Position numbers and translations under genes: made by a program. Under the pieces are notes generated by a model. That model searched no databases and had not been told where the DNA came from. It worked only from the letters and a program-made list of their open reading frames with translations. A DNA stretch of 64,000 nt from Paramacrobiotus metropolitanus (Eukaryota; Tardigrada; Eutardigrada; Parachela; Macrobiotidae), in NCBI RefSeq assembly GCF_019649055.1, contig NW_026570324.1, positions 186,001 to 250,000 of the forward strand. The letters are read 5' to 3'. Below, piece by piece: positions 22,851-33,278 of this stretch. Position 1 is the stretch's first letter; each line of letters opens with the position of its first letter.

Positions 22851-25800
22851 GCACCGTGCTGCACGCTGTCGGTTAGACTGACTTAAGCTCGACATTTCCT
22901 TGTGTGATTACCAAATATTCGGCGTTTCCGACAGAAATTTGCCAATATTCCACCCAATCACCCTTGCTCTCCTGACCGCGTCATCCTGATTTATCTATAC
23001 TACCGTATTGGAACTTAAAATTTTAATTTTTTCTGTAATTATTTGCGAGTTACTTGTGCATAAAAATGTTTTCCGCCCCTGTCCGTATTGTTAATTATTG
23101 CATTGCTTGTTAATTTGTTTGCCTAGCATTATTCGATGTTTGCTTTATTTTAATTATGACGAGTCTGCTGCCTCGGATTGGGACTTACCCAGATTGTGTG
23201 CGGACGTTAAACGATTAAACTTAACTTAACTTAACATTAATAATGTTGATAATTTATACAATTTATTATCTGGTATCATCGCTGACGACCAGCAAGCACC
23301 GAGTATTGCCCAGATATGCCAGGAAAACTGTTCCCGTCCGAAAATCATCCAGCCAGACTGGGAAACACTATCCTCTGATGTCACCGTCAGGTTTGAAAAT
23401 TTTCTTGGTGATGTTACTGCTCGGCTTAAAAATGCTGAACTACTGGGTCGTATCTCGGAAGCCAACGCTATAGAATTACTAACCTGGTCTCTAGCTAACT
23501 ACTTTATTAAAATTCTTAATTGTAAAACTGTAAATAACTCCGCGTATTTCGATAAAATTTTAAAACGGTCCGTTCCACGTGAATTACTTGATGAAAAATT
23601 TAAAATTGCTGGTCGTATTACTAAAATTATTCGCAAACGTAGGCGGTTGCAGACGCGTGGTTTTCAGTTACCGGAAGAGGATGTATATGCTCTGCAGCAT
23701 CTCCGTGTCCTTAACAAAAAGTTGTGCAACCAGATTTCGGAATTAAAAAAGGCCTCTGAGATGCAGTCTAATGAAAAGTTTTTTCTTAAAAACCGATTTG
23801 CTTTCATTAAAGAACAATTTTCAAAATCCGGTGGCGCCAATACTAATTGCCTCGGCAAAGTTGAGATTGAATCGCATTTTGAACAAACTTATAATCCGGC
23901 AGCGCCTGAACCGCTGAATTTGTCATGGTTTGAAAAGATCAAATCTCCTGAAATTTCTGTGCCTTTCAATGAATCTCCAGTTCTGGGCAGGGAAGTCAAC
24001 GGTGCTTTGAAGAAAAAGTCAGGGCGTACTGGGTCGGGCTTAGATGGACTGGAATACGGTGTTTTTAAAAATTTTCCTGTGTTGCATAACTTTTTGGCGT
24101 ATATGTATAATAAAATTATCTCTTCGGCCAACCCGCCAGCTTCGTGGAAAGTCGGTTGCACTATCCTCCTGTACAAAGCCGGTGACGCCAACGATTGTTC
24201 TAACTACCGGCCGATTACCTTAACCAGCTGCTGTGCTAAAATTTTGCATACCGTCATTTCAAACCGTATCCTCTCTTTTGTCCAAAAAAATAATATTATT
24301 GACGTCTCTGTACAGAAAGGTTTCATTGAGTGCATGAACGGCTGTGGGCAACATTCGTTAAAATTGCAGCATATCATAGAGAAGCAGCGCAAACTGAAGC
24401 GCGCTTTGCATGTTGCGTGGCTTGATATTGCAAATGCTTACGGCTCAGTGAGACATGAATTATTAAAAGATGTTCTCTCTCGTTATGGAATCAGCGCGTT
24501 TTACGTGAATTATATTCTGGCATATTATGATGGCTTATCCGTCAAGGTGCAGAATAATAATTTTTTTACTAATCCCATCCCCTTTAAAGTTGGCCTATTT
24601 CAAGGCGATTCGATGAGCTGCATCCTGTTTCTGTTGTGTTTTAATCCAGTGGTTGAATATTTGAAGCAGAATAACAATGCCGGCACTGAGATCGATAATG
24701 AAAAAATGGTAGCGCTTGCGTTTGCAGATGATTTGACGTTAATTACTAATCACAAGCGCTCTATGGATAAACTTTTGCGTGAAGTAAGCATCCGAATGGC
24801 AAATATGGGCCTTTTTTTAAAAGTTTCGAAATGCAGGTCTTTTTCTTTGACAAAAGGTGTTGCTTCTGATCATGAATTTTCCATTAACGGAGTTCCTGTG
24901 CCTAATATCAAATCGGAGCCAATGAAGTTTCTGGGTTCATATGTCTTTTCAAATAACCAGCGTCGTAATGCTCATAAAAGCATTAACAATTGTTTAATGG
25001 ATTTGCTTTTGAAAACCGACCAACTGTCTCTTCGTGAAGAATATAAACTGTGGATATATCAATAGATTCATATATCCTTACGTCCTTATTTTTTGGAAAT
25101 TATCTCCTAAATGAACATTGATTTTTTCAAGAAGTTATTAATTTCATAAAATACAGGATCACACAAACGTTCCTACCATTATCTTCAAAAAAATCACAAG
25201 TTTTGGAGAAAGTCTAAATAAAATTTTTGAAAGTTGTAGTACTTAAGGGTTTTTAGTACTTAAAAGTTGTTAGTTTTGGAAATTATCTCCAAAATCACCA
25301 TTGACCTTTTCAAAAAGTTATTATTTTTATAAAATTGAGCATCACACAAACGTTCCTACCTTTATCTTTAAAAAAATTATCAGTTTTAAAGCAGTTCTTA
25401 AAAAATTTTTAAATGTTGCAGTACAGTACTTAAAATGTTGTTAGTACTTAAAGGTACTGTACTACTAATTAAATTACTTATTTTGGCAATGCATGAGTAC
25501 TTTACAGTACTCAGTACGTAAGTTGTAGCAATTAAATGTAGTACTACTATCACTTAATCGCCAGCGTATTAATACAATAATATTAAAAGCTGTATTACAG
25601 TACTGTATACTGTACAGTATTACAGTTGTAGTACTGTACTGTACCGTTGTAGTACTGTTGTAGTCTGTTTCGCAGCTTAGCAACCTAAACAACAGATCTG
25701 TGTATGATATTTAAATTGTCAATTCCATCAAAATTATAACTTTTTTAAATTTTTGAAACCTCTAAGATGTTTTTAAAACATGTTCGAATACCTCAAAATA

Positions 25801-25876
25801 ACTATTAATTTTTCCAAAGTCGGCTCTAAAGCTTTTACATTTCCAGAATTTCGAAATATTTCTAAATATTTCGACT

Positions 25877-25897
25877 CGGCCCCGCGCAGCGGGGCCG
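25877..25897. repeat. GC-rich perfect hairpin of repeat X (copy 2)
   Basis: CGGCCCCGC / GCGGGGCCG arms around a 3-base loop in AT-rich surroundings. The same hairpin occurs at 31442-31462 in copy 1, with the context inverted. Its retention in both copies suggests a structural part of the element. Confidence 0.9.
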
Positions 25898-25983
25898 TTA
25901 CCACTAATTTTCTGAGCCTCCAGAGTTTCGAATTTTAAAAATGTCTAGAAATGTCTGAGTACCTCAATATCTCGCGGTCTTAA

Positions 25984-27116
25984 GGGGTTTGGCCCGGTTC
26001 ATAGCACCAATTTATATGTATCCACGGCAACTTCCGCTGTCGCGCGCTCCCAAACCCTAATTCTCATAACGGTCCTCATACTCATAACCCTATTCCTAAT
26101 TCAGAATTCATACTCAAAACGGCTTTCACAATCATAATCATACTTTGATCCTACCGGTTATCATATTTTTGTTCATAATCATAACTCGAACCTTTACCGC
26201 TACTCATACCAGTGCGGTACTGCGCTTAATATTATTAGCAAAAGCATTATATTGTTTATTAATCGTAAAAACCGTATTATTGACACTAAGTAGTAATAGT
26301 TGTTGCGCAAATTGTGCACCGTTCTTGAATTTTTTTAAAATTTTTTTTTATATCTGCTTTTGTCCTGGCTAGCAACGATTAAACTGCGTTATTACTCTTC
26401 CTGTGTTTTATTGCTGTACAGTGTACACGATGCTTTTGTCGAAATTTAGTTTTGTGGAAATGAAAAGTTAACAGCCCGTTCACTTTTTGTTTGGTGGAAG
26501 CTACGTAGTAAGCCTATTAACATTTCCTGTTTTTTCATCATTAGCACTAGTTTAAAGAATGGACGAAAGTGGACAATGGTAGATTTTCTTGCTCAGGTGT
26601 TATATGCAGATTAAACTACTTAGCTTTCGTTACCCAGTTCAAGTTTGCTGAAGTCATTTTGTAATGAAGCCATTTTCGAATAAATATTTTTTCGCTACTA
26701 ATTATAATGAAATAATTTTTACGAGTGGACGAAAGCGGGCGGTTGAGTAGACTTACATTAACACATAGTTGTAATTGAATATTACATTTTTGACACACCA
26801 GCATGAGTAATGGTTAAGATATGAGCTATAATTATGAATAAATTAATATGATGACCGGTAGGACCAAAGTATGATTATGATTATGAGGGCCGTTATGAGT
26901 ATGGATTCGGAATTAGGAGTAGGGTTATGAGTATGAGTATGAGGGCCGTTATGAGTATGGATTCGGAATTAGGAGTAGGGTTATGAGTATGAGTATGAGA
27001 GCCGTTATGAATATTAGGTACATATCTAGCCATGCAAAAAAGTGTTTAGGATTGCGCGACAGCGAAAGTTCCCGTGTATGTACCCGAATTTGGCACTATA
27101 TGCCGGGGCAAATCCC
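25984..27116. mobile_element. Foldback element FB2 (TTAA-flanked) inside X2
   Basis: Flanked by TTAA at 25980-25983 and 27117-27120. The homologous place in X copy 1 (31358-31361) has a single TTAA with matching flanks, so the target duplication is directly shown. The outer arms match the FB family (GGCCCGGTTCATAGCACCAA), then give way to arms rich in ACTCATAACCC-type units. At 1133 bp it is longer and more diverged than the others. Confidence 0.85.
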
Positions 27117-27150
27117 TTAATTGTCTAATTTATATGTAATTTCTAAATAT

Positions 27151-28240
27151 TAGGCCTCGTCCCCAATCTGTAGCGAATCTAGCTACGGTACAGGACACCA
27201 CCGTCCCATAATAGGAGTTACGCGATACGGTATGTCGGTTTTTGCTTCGCATATCTGGTTATCAGTGCAAAGATTCGGGACGGGGGTATGCTGCGTATCC
27301 GAATGCGTCCCGTTTCCACAATTCTCAGATACGGTATCCTGCGAAGTGCGAACCGCATCTCAGAACCCGTACCAGCCCCGCGTCTCACATCAACCAAAAA
27401 TTTTACGAGCGCTTTTTACGCATACCCTGAAATACAAAGAAAAACGATACGGTACGCGAAGCCACCTCCAGAGGTGGCTTTCCCTGGTATCTTTTTGTTG
27501 ATGAGCGAGCATTTTTTAGTATTGCCATTGTGTGACGATTTCTTTTTGTGAGTTATTTACGTTTTATGAAATTTTTAATCATTTTAAAACCCAACAGAAT
27601 GCACAAAAAACTGAAACAGGAAATGTGACCAGCTCAAAACAATAAAAATTCTACCAGATAGCAACAATTAAGTACTACAACATCATGCGGCTACAGAGAA
27701 GTGAAATGGTTTCGAAAAACAATATTCAGACCGAGTGTGTTTTCGAAAACGAAATTAGTTTGTATTCTTTACCACATAAAATACTGAATAAGAGCGCTCG
27801 GAAAATGAAGATTTAAATTTGCAAATTTTGACCCGTATGTACTACTTATGTAGCTGCTCTAACGCTATTACTATACTGCAGCATGCTGGCCAAAATAAAT
27901 AATTGCGCGGGTGGTGCGACTGATCTGACTCATCACCAGCTAAAAAGTAAGGACAATGATGCCAAAAACTTTCAATCCAGGGAACAACATTTAGCAATTC
28001 AGACTAGGAACTAACTAGAATGAGGGCATAAAAACAGCACAAGAATACGCAAATACAGCGATACGGAGCCAAAGCTGAAGGTTCGATACAGGAAACGGAG
28101 AGCGAGCCCAGTTTCGATATGCGTAGCCTGTGCTGCATCTTGGGGTGCGCACCAAATAGTGTCCCATTTTTGTACTGTAGCGAAACTAGATACGGTGCTG
28201 TATCGCAACGAGATACGCTTTAGAAAGGGGACGAAGCCTT
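27151..28240. mobile_element. TIR element W inside X2, possibly hAT-like
   Basis: Ends TAGGCCTCGTCCCC and, inverted, AAGGCTTCGTCCCC. TAAATAT stands on both sides (27144-27150 and 28241-28247), while X copy 1 has it once (about 31327-31334, reverse sense). A 7-8 bp duplication suggests a hAT-type element. A CCACCTC/GAGGTGG hairpin lies at 27459-27480. No transposase frame recognised. Confidence 0.6.
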
Positions 28241-31200
28241 TAAATATCTAAAAGCCGGCCCGCGGCCCGTTTACCGTATTCACTCACATGGCGGCTCTGT
28301 GATACTGGTGGTAGCTTGGGCATTCACTAACCTCGAAATCTAATAAACATGTATTAATTTTATTTTAATAAATACTGAAGAGCTTGACTGATGGCTGAAA
28401 AAATCTTACAATTAGTATCTAAAGATGCAGCCTGCAAGGACACCTTGGGCGACCGTTAACTGTTCCCCGCAAGTTTCCATTAATTCTGCGCTAAAAAAAT
28501 GGTATTTTATGGGCATCGTGTGCAGATATATGACCCCACTCAATCCATTTTATCACCGTTAAAATATTTTCTGTGGTACCAAAAAATTCAAGTCTTCAGT
28601 TCGTTAGATCGGTAATATAAAGTTACATTAAAAACGCGATAAAGAACCATGAAAAAAGAAAAACTTACGGGGGCTTTCACAGTTTTCAGAAAATGGTCGA
28701 ATTTAACCGGAAAGCTTGAAAAAATTCCGCATTTCCAAATGTTTAAAATATTTTCGTAGCTGGCCTCGCTGGGTTTTATATTTGAAATATTTCTCAAAAT
28801 CTTTTATAATGCTTTACGAAGTATATTTTGTATTTCTTTAATTCTTCCATACCTCAAACACAACTGGTCGCGCGCTAGCGCGACCGATACTTGTAATAAC
28901 TATATCGTTCAGTGTGTTCGTTTCCTTTTGACTGTGCATGACCTTTCCCCTGCTGCAGTTGAAAATTTGCAAACATTAACGAATAAGTTTTTACGTAAAT
29001 GGCTTCGCCTTCCTCGCTGTGCTAATACCGATTCTCTCTTCTTGCCACAGGGCGCTAATTTAAAATCTATTAAAAACACCTACTACCAAGCCCGTGGTGG
29101 ACTTATTGTCGATTGTTTGATTTTAGAAGCTGACCCAGTAGTTCAGTGTGCCGCTGATGAAGTAATAACATCGCCCTCTAATGCTATGCACCTGTTTGCA
29201 CCTGTTATTTAGTCTGAAGCTAAGATTGCCTGTGCAGCTATTGTAGTCAACACTAACAGCACCGCTGTTATCAACAAAGCACGTACCGCTGCCAAAGACA
29301 ATGTGTCTTCCCATGTTTACTCCATCATCACCTTGGAGCGAGAACAACACGTGGCCAGTCTTATTCAACAAGGTGCCTGGCTGCGTGTTGGTCATGAGGA
29401 AGACGCCGACACTTATTGGGCCTCCCTTAAATTTGATTTACCACGAAGTACCTGCGCATTTCTCTCCCAAGCCCGACTTAATGTCGCCCCTTCCTTCACC
29501 GACCTCCATAAATGGGGCAAACTGGTGTCTCCCATTTGTTTATTATGTGGTCATGCGGCAGGCACACTCGGCCATATACTTAATGGTTGTCCAGTCTCTT
29601 TACAGTCTGCTCGCTTTACATGGAGGCATAACAGTATCGTCCAGGCACTGGCAGATGAACTAATTGCGGCGACCAAGGACACCGACAAAAACACCGAAGT
29701 TTTGTGCGATTTAGCGGCTGACTCCTATTCCTCGCATGTTGACACTATCCCTGCTGACATTCTTTCTACCAACGTGTTTTCTGACATAACTATAATTAAC
29801 AGGTCGTTAAAACGTATTGATGTGGTAGAAGTAACGGTGCCTTTCGAATCTGTGAAAAGCTTTCGCAATGCTGAGTCAAGGAAAAGTAGCCTACAAACCG
29901 ATCTTGCAGGATTAGGCTGGACAGAAAACAACATCATATAGCTGTGGGGTCTTTGGGAATGATTCCTGAAAGTACCAGCAGTAATGTAACGTGTTTGCTA
30001 AAACAAATATCTGGTTGCAAGTCAAGCACATCTTCGGTTATTTGTAAAAAAATGGCTAAAATTGCTGTTTGTTGTAGTTACGAAATTTTTAATAAGCGTT
30101 CGGATAAACAATGGCTTCCACCTAGCCCAACTAAGCTTTTCACGGTTTAACTAGTGCATATTAATTTTCATAATTAATAATTCATAACTTGTGAAAATTT
30201 TGTTTTTTTCTAAATTTTACGGAAGGCATAGTTTTAATGTGAAATGAAAGCCTGATAATCAAACCTGAAAAATTCTGATGTCTTCATAACTTTTTAATAA
30301 ACTGTTAGTGTTTTGGTTTCTGCATGTGAAATATCCTCCTATTGCTGTATTAAAGGGTTTGCGAAAACCAAGTCACATCCACTGTTTGTTGAAGTCAGCT
30401 ACGGGTCTCGTACTCACTGTGATCTCATTCTCGACGGCCAGCTCTCTGAGCGCTGTGTCTCTCTCGTTCTCACGCTGACTCGCTCCGTCTTATATTTTTC
30501 TTCTCTCTCTCCCATCAAGCGTGTGCAGTCAATGCAATCCGCCGTCGCAATCCAGCCAAAACGCCATGCCTACCCTCTTTCGAGCGAGTGCATGAGTCTG
30601 TATGTTTATTGATTATGTTCATTTTTTTATGTGGTTGGTGTGTGTTGCATTGTTGCGTGCCATACATCCCGCATAATTTGTATTGTGATCGTCCTTTCCG
30701 TACTCATAACCACTGTAATTTCTATATACTTTAAAGTTTTTCTAGAAAATACCAAAAAAAAAGATTGATGTGTAAAGTAAGTAGTGGAGAGCAAGCGGTC
30801 TTTTACCTTATTGTTGCTTCCGTTGCACGAGTTTTGTTTACAAAACTTTCGAAAAAGAATAAGTTATGCGTGCCTTTTCCCCTAATTTGTAATAGGGGTT
30901 TTTTGCCGCATAACAGCATACGGAACTCAATAAAGGTTGATATATATGAGGTGTAGAATGCATTGTCAGTGAACCCGTTTGAACGAAGCTGCAGGCCGCG
31001 GATGGCTGCGCGCAGACCTAGGGTATTTTCGCGTTCCTTAAACTTGTAAAAATACAGTACACGATGCCCATAAAAAAACGTTCAGCCTAAATTTCAGCGC
31101 AAAATTAATAGAAACTTGTGGGAAACAATTAACGGTTGCCCAAGGTGACCTCGCAGGCTGCATGTAAGATTGTAAGATTGTAAGATTTCGAGCTTATTGT

Positions 31201-31759
31201 TAGTGAATACCCAAGCTACCGCCAGTATTACAGAGCAACGTAGGTTAGTGAATGCCCAAGCTACCACCAGAATTGCAGAGCCGCTACCTGAGTGAATACG
31301 GTAAACGGGCCGCGGGTCGGCTTTTAGATATTTAGAAATTACATATAAATTAGACAGTTAAACCGAGCGATATTGAGATACTCAGATTTCTAAATATTTT
31401 TTATATTTTGAAACTCTGGAGACTCAGAAAATTAGAGGTAACGGCCCCGCTGCGCGGGGCCGAGTCGAAATATTTAGAAATTCTGGAAATGTAAAAGCTT
31501 TGCAGCCGACTTTGGATAAATTTACAGTTATTTTGAAATATTTAAACGCATTTAAAAATATCTTAAAGGTTTCAAGAATTTAAAAAAGTAAATTTAAAAG
31601 TTTGATGTAATTGACAATTTTAAATAACTATTGTTTAGGTTGCTAAGTTGCAAAACCTGTATTTGCTCATTCGAGACGTTCCCAGAATTTACTGGAAATT
31701 TCTATGAACTTTAAACGCTAAGTACTGAAAGTTTAAAAGGGTTTTTGAAAACGTTCCAG

Positions 31760-32530
31760 AAACCAAAATTTTTTTCCAAGCAGCATTTAGGAAGCTTTGG
31801 GAGATGCTGGATTTTATAAAACTATCAAAAGCTTCACAAACGGAATCTCGAATTAGGAGATGTTTTTCAAAACCTACAACCTTTAAGTACTAACAACCTT
31901 TAAGTACTTCAGCTTCTAAAAATTTTTTTAGACCTTCTCCAAAACTTAAGATTTTTTTAAATATAAAGGTAGGAACATTTGTGCGATGCTCTATTTTATA
32001 AAATCATCAACTTATTGAAAAAATCAATCTTGATTTAGGAGATAATTTTCAAAAAATAAGGACGTAAGGATATATGGATCTATTGATACTTCAACAACCA
32101 TAATATAATAACTTTCTAGAAGCTAACAACATTTAAGTACTACAGCTTACGTACTACTGCCTTTAAGTACTGACAACCTTTAAGTACTACAACATCTAAG
32201 ATTTTTTTAGACCTTCTCCAAAACTTAAGATTCTTTTAAAGATAAAGGTAGGAACATTTATCCGAAGCTCTATTTTATAAAATTAACAACTTATTAAAAA
32301 AGTCAATGTTGATTTAGGAGATAATTTCCAAAACTTAAAACCTTTAAGTACTAACAACCCTTAAGTACTACAACTTCTAAAAATTTTTTTAGACCTTCTC
32401 CAAAACTTAAGATTTTTTTAAAGATAAAGGTAAGAACGCTTGTGCGATGCTCTATTTTATAAAATTAATAACTTATTGAAAAAATCAACGCTGATTTATG
32501 AGATAATTTCCAAAAAATAAGGACGTAAGG
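31760..32530 (+). repeat. ~180-bp tandem units in the right end of repeat X
   Basis: Blocks resembling AAGATAAAGGTAGGAAC, CTATTTTATAAAATTA and TAGGAGATAATTT recur at spacings of about 180 bp (once about 280 bp), with CTTTAAGTACTACAAC spacers. Two units are also seen at 25.09-25.46 kb in X2. Confidence 0.7.
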
Positions 32531-32645
32531 ATATATGAATGTATTGATAATATTATATCATATGATCAGTATGAGATGGGTGTGTCACAACTGTACAAAT
32601 AAAACATAAACAGTAGTTGTAATAATTATTATGTACTCGTACATT

Positions 32646-33278
32646 GTACGTACACCGATATGAGACTTTAAACCGGCAAATCAGAATGGTATGGGCACTT
32701 GTAAATAAACTGTGCGACAGTCGATATATGCAGATTTTCGTTTTAGCAGCCGGTATATCCAGAAATGCTTTTCAGGCAACAATGGGGAAGAAGCTTCTCG
32801 AAACATGTAAACTGATTAATCTCTGCTCGTATGAGTATGGAATGCATCAGCCGACCGTGTTGAGAGTTCAGACCGGTCCTTCGCGCATGTATGCCATCCA
32901 CTTGTTGTGTAAACTGCAGTCAACAGCGCAGCGCGTCTGCTGTTTCCATTTTGTAATTCAGGAGCCAGCAACTGATCATGCTGGTAAACACGCTCATTTT
33001 GTTCGCTTCCTGTTGACTGTAAATTCATTGTCAGTATCATGATTTAGGCTTGCTGTTTCCACTTTTCACAATTTCCTTCCAGCCTGAATGTGCTATAACG
33101 GGCTAGCACACAACGTGGCTAACGTAGAGAATAAAGCAAGCGTTTTTGTTGTAATTTTACACTCTGTGGTGAATAAGCCATGGATTCTCGTGTTTTCTCT
33201 CTAACACCCCGTCCATCGTCGTGTACAATTATGCCAATACATCTGCGTATTTGTTGACCAGAATTACTTCTAATAATT
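32646..33278 (+). repeat. 5' flank of kinase C, shared with kinases E and F
   Basis: Carries blocks such as GGAATGCATCAGCCGACC also found at about 44270 and 48700 upstream of E and F. It is part of the kinase duplication unit and the likely place of conserved promoter elements, though no core promoter motif can be asserted. Confidence 0.55.

Larger units (their letters stand above)
25064..28895 (-). mobile_element. Repeat X, copy 2 (inverted, inserted in the R2-like LINE)
   Basis: Starts with the reverse of the X right end (TTCATATATCCTTACGTCC) and ends with the reverse of the X left end (palindrome GGTCGCGCGCTAGCGCGACC, then GATACTTGT). The LINE frame reads straight across if this segment is removed with no duplicated bases. 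Compared with copy 1 it lacks Z but carries FB2 and W. No coding capacity. Confidence 0.8.
23230..29941 (+). mobile_element. R2/NeSL-group non-LTR retrotransposon (RLE-type), interrupted by X2
   Basis: One reading frame runs from about 23230 to 25063 and resumes in frame at about 28897, ending at 29941. RT motifs in order: GLDGL, NYRPITLTSC, VQKGF, DIANAYGSVRH, GLFQGDSMS, LAFADDLTLI. Downstream is a CCHC knuckle (CLLCGHAAGTLGHILNGC), then SDITII and VVEVTVPFE, which fit the restriction-like endonuclease domain of the R2/R4/NeSL group. No apurinic-type endonuclease is seen. The only internal stop besides the X2 insertion is one TAG near 29210, so the copy is fairly young. The frame is open at its left with no ATG in good context, suggesting 5' truncation. 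Target site and 3' boundary were not identified. Confidence 0.8.
22327..31057. mobile_element. TA-flanked terminal-inverted-repeat element Z enclosing a reverse transcriptase
   Basis: Ends CTGTATTTTCACGAG (22327) and, inverted, CTGTATTTTTACAAG (31057). These are the outer parts of ~95 bp imperfect inverted repeats sharing CCTAGGTCTGC and CGCAGCCA. TA flanks it at 22325-22326 and 31058-31059. X2 shows the site without it. Inside lie an R2-like LINE and, within that, X2. Minus X2 it is about 4.9 kb. Either a MITE that received a LINE, or an unusual RT-bearing TIR element; I cannot tell which. Confidence 0.7.
21951..32545 (+). mobile_element. Repeat X, copy 1 (outermost layer of the nested stack)
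   Basis: Left end ACAAGTATCGG followed at once by a palindrome GGTCGCGCTAGCGCGCGACC. Right end is an AT-rich block ending GGACGTAAGGATATATGAAT. The parts visible are 21951-22324 and 31060-32545. They are contiguous in the inverted copy X2, so everything from 22327 to 31057 is a later insertion. The right third carries a perfect GC hairpin (31442-31462) and about four diverged ~180 bp tandem units. The ends are not inverted repeats of each other and no target duplication was seen. A Helitron-like mechanism is possible but the canonical 3' CTRR end is missing. No transposase. Confidence 0.75.

Noticed and set aside
22327-31057. Reading the inverted repeats around the RT as long terminal repeats
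   Set aside because: They are inverted, not direct, carry TA at their edges, and the RT is of R2-like non-LTR type with a CCHC and endonuclease tail.
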